64,000 nucleotides of DNA from Nonomuraea rubra (GCF_014207985.1 NZ_JACHMI010000001.1:7299001-7363000), one strand, 5' to 3'. Counted from the first letter of the stretch, positions 1-7,851 are shown. Made by a program: numbers and translations. Notes: generated by a model from the letters alone, not told the origin.

Positions 1-1340
1 ACGGCACCCGCCTGCCGGGAGACCTTCACCCAGTCGACGCTGAGCACGCCGCCCGACGTGGTGCCGGGGACGGGGGTGGTGAGCCCGGCGACGGCGTCCG
101 GCAGCGAGCCGCCGATGGCCAGGTCGAGCCGGAGGTAGAAGCCGTGGTGCACGGCGGCCTTCCAGGCGGCCACGCCGACCTGGCTCTCGCGCACCACCCA
201 GGTCTGCCTGCCGTCGAGGTAGAAGCGGATCTCCTCGTCGGTCCTGGTGCGGTCGATGATCTGCGTGTACTCGTGGTAGCCGCTCTGGCAGCCGGCGCAG
301 GTGGCCAGGCCGCTGCCGCGGCCGTCGTACTCGTTGCACACCCCGCCGGGGGCGGTGCCGCAGTGCAGGGTGGCGGAGTACTGGTCGCGGCCGTTGACGG
401 CGGTCATGATGTCGGTCTCGCCGACGCCAGGCCAGTTGGTGTGGTCGCCGCGGTAGGCGGCGCCGGTGGCGCGGAAGCCGGGCCAGTAGCCGAGCGGGTT
501 CGCCACGCCGGGCTGCCTGAGACGGGCGCTGAACCTGAGCAGCTCGCCCGGCCGCGGCTCGAAGTCGGTGCGCTGGGTCTCGACGCGGGCGGAGGTCCAG
601 TTGCCGGCGCCGTCCTTGATGGCCTTGATCGTGAGGTGGCCGGCGCCGTCCAGGGAGAGGTTGGCGGGGTCGGCGGTCATGGTCTCGACCTCGCCGGTGC
701 CCCAGTTCGCCGGGCCGCCCGGGTAGGAGGTGCCGGTGCGCGGGATCCAGTTCGCGGATGACGGGGAGGTGCCCGCGGGGCCGGTGAAGTCGTCGGACCA
801 CACGTCCGTCCAGGAGTCGCCGGCTGGGCCGTACACCTGGAACTCCCAGAGGGAGTAGCCGTAGCCGGTGGCCCGGGCGGTGCCGTACATGCGGACGTAG
901 CGGCCGGTCGCGGTGAGGTCGATGGTCTGGGTGCCGCCGGTGCCGGTGGTGGTGGCGTAGGCGTCGGTCCAGGTGGTGGCGTCGGCCGAGGTCTGGATCC
1001 TGAAGGCGGTGGCGTAGGCGGCCTCCCAGTCGAGCACCACGCGGGAGATCCGCGCGGGAGCGCCGAGGTCGACCTGGAGCCACTGCGGGTCGCTGAACGA
1101 GCTGGACCAGCGGGTGCCGGTGCGGTCGCCGTCCACGGCCGCCGCCGCGCTCCACGCGGCGCCCTCCGAGGACGAGGCCGTCGCCGGCCTGCCCTGCGAG
1201 AGCAGGGTGTCCGCCGCCAGGGCCTCGGTGTGTTGTGCTTGAGCGGGGGCGGCGGGTGTCAGGCAGGACAGGAGCAGGCCCGCCAGCGCGGCGACGACCG
1301 TGCCCCTCCTGAACCGGCCCGGGCTGCGAGTTGGATGCAC
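1..1340 (-). CDS. Secreted discoidin-domain GH16-family glycoside hydrolase (3' end cut by window)
   Basis: Exported protein. A basic start and hydrophobic stretch ending near A-P-A-Q-A is a Sec signal peptide. It is followed by an F5/8 type C (discoidin) carbohydrate-binding module of about 120 residues ending in SLWEFQVYG, then a GH16 beta-jellyroll with the W-P-G-V-G-E-T-D-I-M-T segment. GH16 enzymes normally show ExDxxE. Here the nucleophile Glu (417-419) and Asp (411-413) are present, but the acid/base Glu is Thr (402-404), so catalysis is doubtful. The GTG start follows AGGAGAGG at a good distance. It diverges from the DUF1996 gene and shares its operator. The C-terminus runs out at base 1 and lacks a stop. 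Confidence 0.85.
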   Translation of the reverse strand, partial: MHPTRSPGRFRRGTVVAALAGLLLSCLTPAAPAQAQHTEALAADTLLSQGRPATASSSEGAAWSAAAAVDGDRTGTRWSSSFSDPQWLQVDLGAPARISRVVLDWEAAYATAFRIQTSADATTWTDAYATTTGTGGTQTIDLTATGRYVRMYGTARATGYGYSLWEFQVYGPAGDSWTDVWSDDFTGPAGTSPSSANWIPRTGTSYPGGPANWGTGEVETMTADPANLSLDGAGHLTIKAIKDGAGNWTSARVETQRTDFEPRPGELLRFSARLRQPGVANPLGYWPGFRATGAAYRGDHTNWPGVGETDIMTAVNGRDQYSATLHCGTAPGGVCNEYDGRGSGLATCAGCQSGYHEYTQIIDRTRTDEEIRFYLDGRQTWVVRESQVGVAAWKAAVHHGFYLRLDLAIGGSLPDAVAGLTTPVPGTTSGGVLSVDWVKVSRQAGA

Positions 1341-1374
1341 GACCTCTCCTAGGTACGGGTGCCGCAACGATCAG

Positions 1375-1425
1375 GGAGAGCGCTCTCCGACCCCTGAGGT
1401 TCCTCCAGCCGGGCAAGCGCGTCAA
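1375..1425 (-). promoter_or_regulatory. Promoter and LacI-type operator O1 for the GH16 gene
   Basis: On the minus strand a -35 TTGACG (1425-1420) is followed after about 17 nt by GAACCT (1402-1397). Then comes the perfect 14-bp palindrome GGAGAGCGCTCTCC (1375-1388), which would cover the start of transcription. The same palindrome occurs at 1522-1535 and 2930-2943. A repressor bound here would block the promoter. The palindrome is certain; the -10 assignment is an inference. Confidence 0.75.
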
Positions 1426-1490
1426 GGCCCATCTCTTCACTCGTCCGAAACCCGCTGCTCATGACCGGGAAACAGTTTCGTCCCGCCCCC

Positions 1491-1537
1491 TTGACAGCCG
1501 CTCGGCGGACGGGTCAACCTCGGAGAGCGCTCTCCGA
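1491..1537 (+). promoter_or_regulatory. Promoter and LacI-type operator O2 for the DUF1996 gene
   Basis: TTGACA (1491-1496), a 17-18 nt spacer and TCAACC/CAACCT (about 1514-1520) form a sigma-A-like promoter. Immediately downstream lies the palindrome GGAGAGCGCTCTCC (1522-1535), extended here to a perfect 18 bp (1520-1537). The layout mirrors that of the divergent GH16 promoter, so both genes are probably shut off by the same repressor. Confidence 0.8.
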
Positions 1538-1565
1538 TCGTTTCCCCCGTCGAAGGAGAGATCCC

Positions 1566-2924
1566 ATGCACCCGTCCAGAAGCCCCGGCAGGCTGCCCTT
1601 GTGGCCGGTCGCCACCGCGCTGGCCGCCGTCTTCGCGGCCTGCGTCGCGGCCGTCTCCCCCGCGTTCGCGGCCGACGCCCTGATCTCCGAGGGGCGTCCC
1701 GCGACGGCCTCCTCCGTCGAGGGCGCGGGCCACAGCGCGGGCGCCGCCTTCGACGGCACCCGTACCACGCGCTGGTCCAGCGCCGCCGCCGACCCGCAGT
1801 GGCTCCAGGTCAACCTCGGCGCTCCCGCGCAGATCTCCCGCGTCGTCCTGGAGTGGGAGGCCGCGTACGGCAGGTCCTTCAAGATCCAGACCTCGGGCGA
1901 CGCCACGACCTGGACCGACGCGTACGCCACCACGACCGGCACCGGCGGCGTCCAGAGCCTCGACGTGCGCGCGTCCGGCCGCTACGTCCGCCTCTACGGC
2001 ACCGCCCGGGGCACCGGCTACGGCTACTCCCTGTGGGAGTTCCAGGTCTACGGCACGGGCGGCGCCACGACCACCCCGCGGCCACGGCCGACGTTCACCG
2101 ACGAGGTGACGCACCACGAGTTCCAGGCCAACTGCTCGGTGACGGCGAACCGGCCCGACGACCCCATCGTCTACCCCGGCCTGCCCGGCGCCTCCCACCT
2201 GCACACGTTCATCGGCAACCGCACCACCGACGCGCACAGCACGACCGCCTCGCTGCTGGCGGGCGGCACCTCGTGCACGAACCCGCACGACCGGTCCGCC
2301 TACTGGTTCCCGAGCTTCCACAAGGGTGACCGGCTCGTCGAGCCGGCCGGGAATCAGGTCGTCTACTACAAGTCCGGCATCCTGGAGTACTGGCGGGTGC
2401 AGCCGTTCCCGCAGGGCCTGCGCTTCGTGGCCGGCAGCCCCGGCGCCACGCTGGAGCAGTTCCGCGACTCCCCCGGCGCCGTCGAGGGCTTCGAGTGCGG
2501 CGACCTGTCCCGCAGCTGGGACATCCCCGCCTCCTGCGCGGCGGGCACCCAGGTGAACGTCCGCTACCAGGCCCCGAGCTGCTGGGACGGCGTCCGCCTC
2601 GACAGCGCCGACCACAAGAGCCACATGGCCTACCCCACCGGCGGCTACTGCCCCGCGAGCCATCCGGTGGCGGTCCCGATGCTCGAGTTCAAGATCGCCT
2701 TCCCCGCGGACGGCGACCTGTCGCAGGCGCGGCTGTCCAGCGGCCGGGGCTACTCCTGGCACTACGACTTCTTCAACGCCTGGGACGACCCCGCGATCCT
2801 GGACGCGCTGGTGACCCACTGCATCAACGGCGGCCTCCAGTGCGACCCCCGCGGCTACGACCAGTACAAACCGCACCGCGGCGCCGCGCTCACCCCGGAC
2901 TTCGAGCTCCCCGCCGGGTCATGA
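1566..2924 (+). CDS. Secreted discoidin-domain DUF1996 protein
   Basis: 452-residue exported protein. A signal peptide (about residues 1-35, ending A-F-A-A) is followed by an F5/8 type C module (about 38-160). The module is strikingly similar to that of the neighbouring GH16 protein, with shared blocks such as WEAAY, DAYATTTGTGG and GYGYSLWEFQVYG. A DUF1996 domain follows (about 175-440), with paired HxH and Cys residues, including SHLHTFIGN and HKSHMAYPTGGYCP. DUF1996 is common in secreted fungal and actinobacterial proteins, but its activity is not known to me. The ATG at 1566 follows AAGGAGAG; longer in-frame starts would spoil the signal peptide. Expression is probably controlled by the LacI protein encoded next. 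Confidence 0.85.
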   Translation: MHPSRSPGRLPLWPVATALAAVFAACVAAVSPAFAADALISEGRPATASSVEGAGHSAGAAFDGTRTTRWSSAAADPQWLQVNLGAPAQISRVVLEWEAAYGRSFKIQTSGDATTWTDAYATTTGTGGVQSLDVRASGRYVRLYGTARGTGYGYSLWEFQVYGTGGATTTPRPRPTFTDEVTHHEFQANCSVTANRPDDPIVYPGLPGASHLHTFIGNRTTDAHSTTASLLAGGTSCTNPHDRSAYWFPSFHKGDRLVEPAGNQVVYYKSGILEYWRVQPFPQGLRFVAGSPGATLEQFRDSPGAVEGFECGDLSRSWDIPASCAAGTQVNVRYQAPSCWDGVRLDSADHKSHMAYPTGGYCPASHPVAVPMLEFKIAFPADGDLSQARLSSGRGYSWHYDFFNAWDDPAILDALVTHCINGGLQCDPRGYDQYKPHRGAALTPDFELPAGS

Positions 2925-2929
2925 CGGAC

Positions 2930-2960
2930 GGAGAGCGCTCTCCAGCCGGTGTGCTATAAA
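2930..2960 (+). promoter_or_regulatory. LacI-type operator O3 with -10 box for the lacI-like gene
   Basis: The palindrome GGAGAGCGCTCTCC (2930-2943) lies just after the DUF1996 stop. A TATAAA -10 box (2955-2960) sits six bases before the ATG of the regulator, so transcription would begin at or next to the start codon. This predicts a leaderless, autorepressed regulator gene. Confidence 0.75.
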
Positions 2961-2966
2961 GACGCC

Positions 2967-4007
2967 ATGAGGCAGGATCCCCCGCCGCCGTCCCCCACCC
3001 TGGAGGACGTCGCCAGGGCGGCGGGGGTCTCCCGGGCCACCGTCTCCCGGGTGATCAACGGCATCCGCAACGTCGACTCCGCGATCCAGGAGGCGGTCAG
3101 GCAGGCCATCGCCACCACCGGATACGTGCCCAACCGGGCGGCCCGCTCCCTCGTCACCCGCCGCACGGGCAGCATCGCCCTGGTCGTCTCCGGCGCGGGC
3201 GGCGACGACGACTCGTTCCCCGTCCAGGTGTTCGCCGATCCCTTCTTCGGCCGGGTCGCCGGCGGCATCGTCGGCTTCCTGCGTCCTCGCGGCATCCACC
3301 CGGTCCTGATGTTCGCCGAGACCGGCGCGGCCCGCGCGCAGGTGCTCGCCTCGCTGCGGCAGGGCGACGCCGACGGGGCCGTCCTGGTCTCCACCCACGC
3401 CGAGGACCCGCTGCCGCGGCTGCTGGCCGAGGCCGGGCTGCCCGCCGTGCTGTTCGCCAGGCCCGCCGAGCCCGTGCCGATCAGCTACGTCGACGTCGAC
3501 CACCGGGCCGGGGCCAAGCTCGCCGCCGACCACCTCGTCGCGCGCGGCAGGAAGCAGATCGTCACCATCTCGGGGCCGCTGGACGTGCCGGCGAGCCAGG
3601 CCCGCCTGGCCGGCTTCCGCGACGCGATGGCGGCGCACGGCCACCCGTACGTGCCGTGCGCCGAGGGCGGCTTCACCTACCACAGCGGCGTGCAGGCCAT
3701 GGAACGGCTGCTCGCCGAACACCCCGGCCTCGACGGCGTCTTCGTGGCCAACGACCTGATGGCGCAGGGGGCGCTGCTGGTGCTGCGGCACCACGGCCGC
3801 GCGGTGCCGGACGACGTGGCGGTGGTCGGCTTCGACGACAGCAGCGCGGCCACCGCGTGCCGGCCCGCGCTGACGACCGTACGGCATCCGGTGGAGGACA
3901 TGGCGGCGGAGCTGGCCCGGCTGCTGCTGGAGCACATCGGGCAGCCCGGGCACCGCCCCACCTCGATCATCTTCGAGCCGTCGCTGGTCGTCCGCGACTC
4001 CTCATGA
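2967..4007 (+). CDS. LacI-family transcriptional repressor
   Basis: 346-residue repressor. The N-terminal LacI HTH (about residues 10-60) shows TLEDVARAAGVSRATVSRVI and a hinge helix region. A periplasmic-binding-protein-like ligand domain follows, with FADPFFGRVAGGI, a VDVDHRAGAKLAADHL segment and the late GFDDSSAATACRPALTTV block typical of the family. The ATG at 2967 is chosen because a -10 box ends six bases upstream; an in-frame GTG at 2949 lies inside the promoter. Three identical palindromes, two before secreted-protein genes and one before its own gene, suggest a local repressor of carbohydrate-related export. The ligand is unknown; a sugar released by the regulated proteins is an inference. 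Confidence 0.9.
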   Translation: MRQDPPPPSPTLEDVARAAGVSRATVSRVINGIRNVDSAIQEAVRQAIATTGYVPNRAARSLVTRRTGSIALVVSGAGGDDDSFPVQVFADPFFGRVAGGIVGFLRPRGIHPVLMFAETGAARAQVLASLRQGDADGAVLVSTHAEDPLPRLLAEAGLPAVLFARPAEPVPISYVDVDHRAGAKLAADHLVARGRKQIVTISGPLDVPASQARLAGFRDAMAAHGHPYVPCAEGGFTYHSGVQAMERLLAEHPGLDGVFVANDLMAQGALLVLRHHGRAVPDDVAVVGFDDSSAATACRPALTTVRHPVEDMAAELARLLLEHIGQPGHRPTSIIFEPSLVVRDSS

Positions 4008-4054
4008 CGGCCCGGGCGCCGGGCCGCCGCCGCGTTCCCCGCCCGGGCGGGTGA

Positions 4055-4447
4055 TCAGGAACGGGGCGGCGGGGCGGGCTGGCGGCGCAGCCGGGCCACG
4101 GCCAGCCCGCCGACGGCCACGGCGCCCAGCCCCACCACCAGGGCGAGGTAGCCGCCGACGATGCCGTACCCGGTGCCGGGACCGCCTTCTGCGGCGGCCA
4201 CGACCCACCCGCCGATGACCGCACCGGCCGCGCCGGTCACCAGGGCCGTGACGGCCCCCTTGCGCGCGGCGCCACCGCCCGTACGACCCGCACGGGAACG
4301 GACCAGGGCGAACCCACCGGCGGCCACGCCGACGAGCCCCACCAGCGCGGCCACCACGGACCACAGGCGCCCGGTGGTCAGGCTGTAGGCGCTGACGGGA
4401 TCAGGCTGGGCCAGGACGTGCGCTGCGAGCAGATCTCGGACTGACAT
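4055..4447 (-). CDS. Small membrane protein, DUF6223-like
   Basis: 130-residue integral membrane protein with about three hydrophobic segments: LWSVVAALVGLVGVAAGG, a central segment ending GAVIGGWVVAAA, and GYLALVVGLGAVAVGGLAVA. The pattern with GGPGTGYGIVGG resembles the actinobacterial DUF6223 family, of unknown function. The ATG at 4447 is preceded by AGGAGGAGG, an unusually strong ribosome binding site, which decides this start over a longer one at 4528. The gene lies head-to-head with a two-component system. The intervening region carries three copies of an inverted repeat, so it may be a target of that system; this is an inference. Confidence 0.7.
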   Translation of the reverse strand: MSVRDLLAAHVLAQPDPVSAYSLTTGRLWSVVAALVGLVGVAAGGFALVRSRAGRTGGGAARKGAVTALVTGAAGAVIGGWVVAAAEGGPGTGYGIVGGYLALVVGLGAVAVGGLAVARLRRQPAPPPRS

Positions 4448-4557
4448 GGGGGTGTTCCTCCTCCTACTGGACCTGACCCCGATGATGTCCGCCGGGGCTG
4501 CCGCCGGTCGTCGGGCGCAGGCATGCATTCCGCACTGCCATGCGCGCAGCAGCGACC

Positions 4558-4706
4558 TACCGCGAACGCGGCAGAACCACCCCCGCTACCGCGACCGCGG
4601 TACCCGGCCGAGCGTCCTCATGCCGGAGCGACCCCGGCGCACCGCCCCGATGACGAACGCCGACCATCCCCCCCGCTGGAGCGGCGCCAGTACCGCGGTC
4701 GTGGTA
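4558..4706. promoter_or_regulatory. Three 16-bp inverted-repeat sites between the DUF6223 gene and the two-component genes
   Basis: Sites at 4558-4573 (TACCGCGAACGCGGCA), 4587-4602 (TACCGCGACCGCGGTA) and 4691-4706 (TACCGCGGTCGTGGTA) share the consensus TACCGCGNNCGYGGTA. Site 3 matches the reverse complement of site 2 at 15 of 16 bases. The placement between divergent genes, one a histidine kinase paired with a NarL-type regulator, suggests binding sites for that regulator. Confidence 0.6.
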
Positions 4707-4766
4707 GCGGGCCGATGGTCCCGGCGCAGGATTCGTCCCGCACGGATGTCCCGCTATGGTGCGCGC

Positions 4767-5894
4767 ATGAACGCAGGACGGTCCGGGATGCGGGCCGATG
4801 TCTTCGACTGGGCGATCGCCGCCTGCGTGGCGGCGGCGCTGCTGGTCACCGGGCTGTCCGGGGAGCCTTCCTCGACGGGCCCCGGCCTGCTCGGGTACAC
4901 GCTGCTGGCCGCCGGCGGCCTGGCGCTGGCCGCGCGGAGGCGGGCTCCGCTGGTCGTCCTGGCCGTCACGGGGCTGTGCGCGGTGGGTTACCAGGCGGCC
5001 GGTTTCGACGTGCCCGCGGTCGCGTACCTGTTCGCGGTGTACGCCGCCGTACGGGCGGGACACCGCGTGGCCACGGTGGTGGCGAGCGTGATCGTGCTGG
5101 CCGCTCTCCCGCTGGCGGCCATGGCCGCGGGCCTGCATGACACGGGAGAGGCGTTCGCGCAGGCCAGAGGCGCTCTGGAGCTGGCCTGGCTGGTGGCGGC
5201 CGGCGCCGCGGGAGAGGCGCTGCGGCAGGCGGAGCGGCGGGCGGAGGAGGCCGAGCGCACGCGGGAGGAGACGGCCAGGCGCCGCGCGGACGAGGAGCGG
5301 CTGCGCATCGCGCGGGAGTTGCACGACTCGCTGACCCACCAGATCTCGATCATCAAGGTGCAGGCGGAGGTCGCCGTGCACGTGGCCCGCAGGCGCGGCG
5401 AACAGGTCCCGGAGGCCCTGCTGGCGATCCAGGAGGCGGGACGGGAGGCGACCCGGGAGCTGCGCGCCACCCTGGAGGCGCTGCGCGAGGACGACACGAG
5501 CCCGCCGCGCGGGCTGGACCACGTCGCGGAGCTGGTCGAACGCGCTCGCACGACCGGCCTGGACGCGACGCTGACGATCGAGGGGCAACGGCGGCCGGTG
5601 CCGGCCGCGGTGAGCCGTACCGTGTACCGGATCGTCCAGGAGTCGCTGACCAATGTCGCCCGGCATGCCGCCGCCGCGTCCGTGTCGGTGCGGATCGACT
5701 GCCGTCCGGACGTCCTGGCGATCCGCATCGACGACGACGGCCGGGCCACCCCGGACGCCGCGCCGGCGCCCGGCGTCGGGCTGACCGGGATGCGCGAGCG
5801 CGTCACCGCCCTCGGCGGCCGGCTGCGCGCGGAGCCGCGCGGCGAGGGCGGCTTCACCGTCCAGGCCGAGCTGCCCGTGGACCGGGCGTCGTGA
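4767..5894 (+). CDS. NarL-type sensor histidine kinase
   Basis: 375-residue kinase. The N-terminal third is hydrophobic, with about four or five membrane helices to residue 150. A coiled linker rich in Glu and Arg leads to a HisKA_3 dimerisation domain with the phospho-acceptor in LRIARELHDSLTHQISIIK. A C-terminal HATPase shows IVQESLTNVARHA (N box) and GVGLTGMRERV (G box). The ATG at 4767 lies six bases after TATGGT (4755-4760), consistent with leaderless transcription; the longer open frame upstream crosses the repeats and lacks membrane character. It overlaps the response regulator gene by 4 bp, so the two are co-translated. The signal is unknown. Confidence 0.88.
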   Translation: MNAGRSGMRADVFDWAIAACVAAALLVTGLSGEPSSTGPGLLGYTLLAAGGLALAARRRAPLVVLAVTGLCAVGYQAAGFDVPAVAYLFAVYAAVRAGHRVATVVASVIVLAALPLAAMAAGLHDTGEAFAQARGALELAWLVAAGAAGEALRQAERRAEEAERTREETARRRADEERLRIARELHDSLTHQISIIKVQAEVAVHVARRRGEQVPEALLAIQEAGREATRELRATLEALREDDTSPPRGLDHVAELVERARTTGLDATLTIEGQRRPVPAAVSRTVYRIVQESLTNVARHAAAASVSVRIDCRPDVLAIRIDDDGRATPDAAPAPGVGLTGMRERVTALGGRLRAEPRGEGGFTVQAELPVDRAS

Positions 5895-6553
5895 TCCGGG
5901 TCCTGCTGGTCGACGACCAGCCGCTCCTGCGCAGCGGGTTCCGGGCGCTGCTCGACCTCGAGGACGACATCGAGGTGGTGGCCGAGGCAGGCGACGGCCT
6001 GGAGGGCCTGGCGCTGGCCAGGCTGCACCTGCCCGACATCGCGCTGATCGACATCCAGATGCCGGTGGTGGACGGCATCGAGGCGACCCGGCGCATCGCC
6101 GCGGACCCCGCCCTGGCGGGGGTGCACGTCGTCATCCTGACCAACTACGGCTTCGACGAGTACGTCTTCGACGCGCTGCGGGCCGGCGCGGCCGGGTTCC
6201 TCGTCAAGGACATCGTGCCCGAGGACTTCCTGCACGCGGTACGCGTCGCCGCCCGCGGGGACGCGCTGCTCGCCCCGTCCATCACCCGCAGGCTCATCGA
6301 CAGGTACGTCACCCAGCCGCGCCGGACCGCCACCGGGCCGGGGCTGAGGGAGCTGACCAACCGCGAGCGCGAGGCCGTGGTCCTGGTGGCGCGCGGGCTG
6401 TCCAACGACGAGATCGCCGGCCACATGGTGATCAGCCCGCTGACCGCGAAGACCCACGTCAACCGGGCCATGACCAAGCTGCACGCCCGGGACCGCGCCC
6501 AGCTCGTCATCCTGGCGTACGAGTCCGGGCTGGTGTCCCCCGGCGGCTCCTGA
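5891..6553 (+). CDS. NarL/FixJ-family response regulator
   Basis: 220-residue regulator. The receiver domain (about 1-120) begins VIRVLLVDDQPLLRSGFRAL, has the phospho-Asp in DIALIDIQMPVVDG and Lys in FLVKDI. The LuxR-type HTH (about 150-215) reads LTNREREAVVLVARGLSNDE and TAKTHVNRAMTKL. The GTG start overlaps the kinase stop (GTGA). It probably acts as a phosphorylated dimer on the inverted repeats upstream of its own operon, though this is inferred only from position. Confidence 0.9.
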   Translation: MIRVLLVDDQPLLRSGFRALLDLEDDIEVVAEAGDGLEGLALARLHLPDIALIDIQMPVVDGIEATRRIAADPALAGVHVVILTNYGFDEYVFDALRAGAAGFLVKDIVPEDFLHAVRVAARGDALLAPSITRRLIDRYVTQPRRTATGPGLRELTNREREAVVLVARGLSNDEIAGHMVISPLTAKTHVNRAMTKLHARDRAQLVILAYESGLVSPGGS

Positions 6554-6555
6554 TG

Positions 6556-6579
6556 CATCAAATCAATTTGATGTAATAT
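6556..6579 (+). promoter_or_regulatory. ArsR-type operator overlapping a leaderless promoter
   Basis: CATCAAATCAATTTGATG (6556-6573) is an 18-bp inverted repeat (arms CATCAAAT/ATTTGATG), AT-rich against a GC-rich background and typical of an ArsR/SmtB site. A TAATAT -10 box (6574-6579) follows directly and lies seven bases from the ATG at 6587. Repressor binding would occlude the promoter. Confidence 0.75.
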
Positions 6580-6586
6580 CGGGGGC

Positions 6587-7474
6587 ATGGCGAACTCGCT
6601 CCCGGTCTTCCTCCGGCTGGCCGCCCACCCTCTGCGGTGGCGGCTCCTGACCGAGCTGGCCGCCGGCGACTACCGGGTGCGGGAGCTCGTCGAGCTGGTG
6701 GGCCAGCCGCAGAACCTGGTCTCCTACCACCTGCGGCTGCTGCGCGACGGCGGGCTGGTCACCCCCCGGCGCAGCACCCACGACGCCCGCGACAGCTACT
6801 ACCACCTCGACCTGGACCGCTGCGCCCACGCCCTGGCCACCACCGGCGCCGCCCTCCACCCCGCCCTCCACCCCGCCCTGCGCCCACCCGGCCTTGACCG
6901 CTCCCCCGCCTCGCCCCCGCACGAGCCGGGCTCACACGCACCGCACGCCGTCCCAGCCCTGTCACCGTCCGCGCGCCGTCCCCGCGTGCTGTTCGCCTGC
7001 ACGGGGAACAGCGCCCGCTCACCGATCGCCGAGGCCCTGCTACGCCACCGCACCGGCGGGACGGTCGAGGCGGTCAGCGCCGGCAGCCATCCCAGGCAGC
7101 GGCTGCACCCGGACGCCGTCGCCGTCCTGCACGAGCACTACGGCCTCGACGTGCGGGACCGGCACCCCAGGCACCTGGACACCGTGTCCGGCCGCCGGTT
7201 CGACTACGTGATCAGCCTGTGCGACAGGGTCCGCGAGGTCTTCCCCCACTTCCCCGGCAACCCCCGCCACCTCCACTGGAGCATCCCCGACCCGGCCGCC
7301 GACCCCACCACCGGCTCCGGCGCCGGCCAGGCCGCATCCGCACCCGCCACGTCCGCCATGCCGGCCGCGTCGGCCGCGTCGGCCACGTCCGCCTTCGCCC
7401 GCACCGCCGCGGAGATCGACACCCGCATCCACTACCTGCTGCCCATCCTGACGTCACAGGAGGCCCGGTCATGA
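6587..7474 (+). CDS. ArsR-type regulator fused to a low-molecular-weight phosphatase/arsenate reductase domain
   Basis: 295-residue fusion. Residues about 1-85 are an ArsR winged helix (ELVELVGQPQNLVSYHLRLL, then GGLVTPRRS). A Pro/His-rich linker of about 40 residues follows. Residues about 130-290 match the LMW protein tyrosine phosphatase/ArsC fold, with the P-loop VLFACTGNSARSPIAEALL (CX5R) and a late D-P-A general-acid segment. A 25-residue Ala/Thr/Ser-rich insertion interrupts the C-terminal part. Such fusions could couple sensing to arsenate reduction or dephosphorylation. No metal-binding Cys pair is seen in the HTH part, so the signal is uncertain. The gene overlaps the VOC gene by 4 bp. 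Confidence 0.85.
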   Translation: MANSLPVFLRLAAHPLRWRLLTELAAGDYRVRELVELVGQPQNLVSYHLRLLRDGGLVTPRRSTHDARDSYYHLDLDRCAHALATTGAALHPALHPALRPPGLDRSPASPPHEPGSHAPHAVPALSPSARRPRVLFACTGNSARSPIAEALLRHRTGGTVEAVSAGSHPRQRLHPDAVAVLHEHYGLDVRDRHPRHLDTVSGRRFDYVISLCDRVREVFPHFPGNPRHLHWSIPDPAADPTTGSGAGQAASAPATSAMPAASAASATSAFARTAAEIDTRIHYLLPILTSQEARS

Positions 7475-7851
7475 CCGCACCCGACCAGTTCGCCAGCGTG
7501 CGTTACCTCGTCGACGACGTGGCCGCCGCCGTCGACTTCTACACCACCCACTTCGGCTTCACGCTGCGCCTGGACGCCGCGCCCGCGTTCGCCGACGTCG
7601 TACGCGGCCCGCTGCGGCTGCTGCTGTCAGGCCCGGCCAGCTCCGGCGCCCGCGCCACACCCGACGGCACCGCCGCCGGCCGCAACCGCATCCACCTGAT
7701 CGTCGACGACCTCGACACCGAGATCGACCGCCTCCGCGGCGCCGGCCTGTCCTTCCTCGGCGACGCGATCTCCGGCCCCGGCGGCCGTCAGATCCTGCTC
7801 ACCGACCCGGCCGGCAACCTCGTCGAGCTGTTCCAGCCCGCGCGAACCTGA
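7471..7851 (+). CDS. VOC-family (glyoxalase/bleomycin-resistance-like) protein
   Basis: 126-residue single-domain protein with two beta-alpha-beta-beta-beta halves: RYLVDDVAAAVDFYTTHFGF at the start and HLIVDDLDTEIDRLRGAG then LLTDPAGNLVELFQ at the end. His and Glu residues could ligate a metal. The ATG overlaps the preceding stop (ATGA), so it is translationally coupled to the ArsR-phosphatase fusion and probably works on the same toxicant. VOC proteins near arsenic genes include ArsI C-As lyases, but the diagnostic vicinal cysteines are absent here, so arsenic chemistry is not supported. Confidence 0.8.
   Translation: MTAPDQFASVRYLVDDVAAAVDFYTTHFGFTLRLDAAPAFADVVRGPLRLLLSGPASSGARATPDGTAAGRNRIHLIVDDLDTEIDRLRGAGLSFLGDAISGPGGRQILLTDPAGNLVELFQPART

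Noticed and set aside
2949..2966. Upstream GTG start for the LacI gene
   Set aside because: It sits inside the -10 region; the ATG at 2967 fits the promoter position and the family's N-terminus better.
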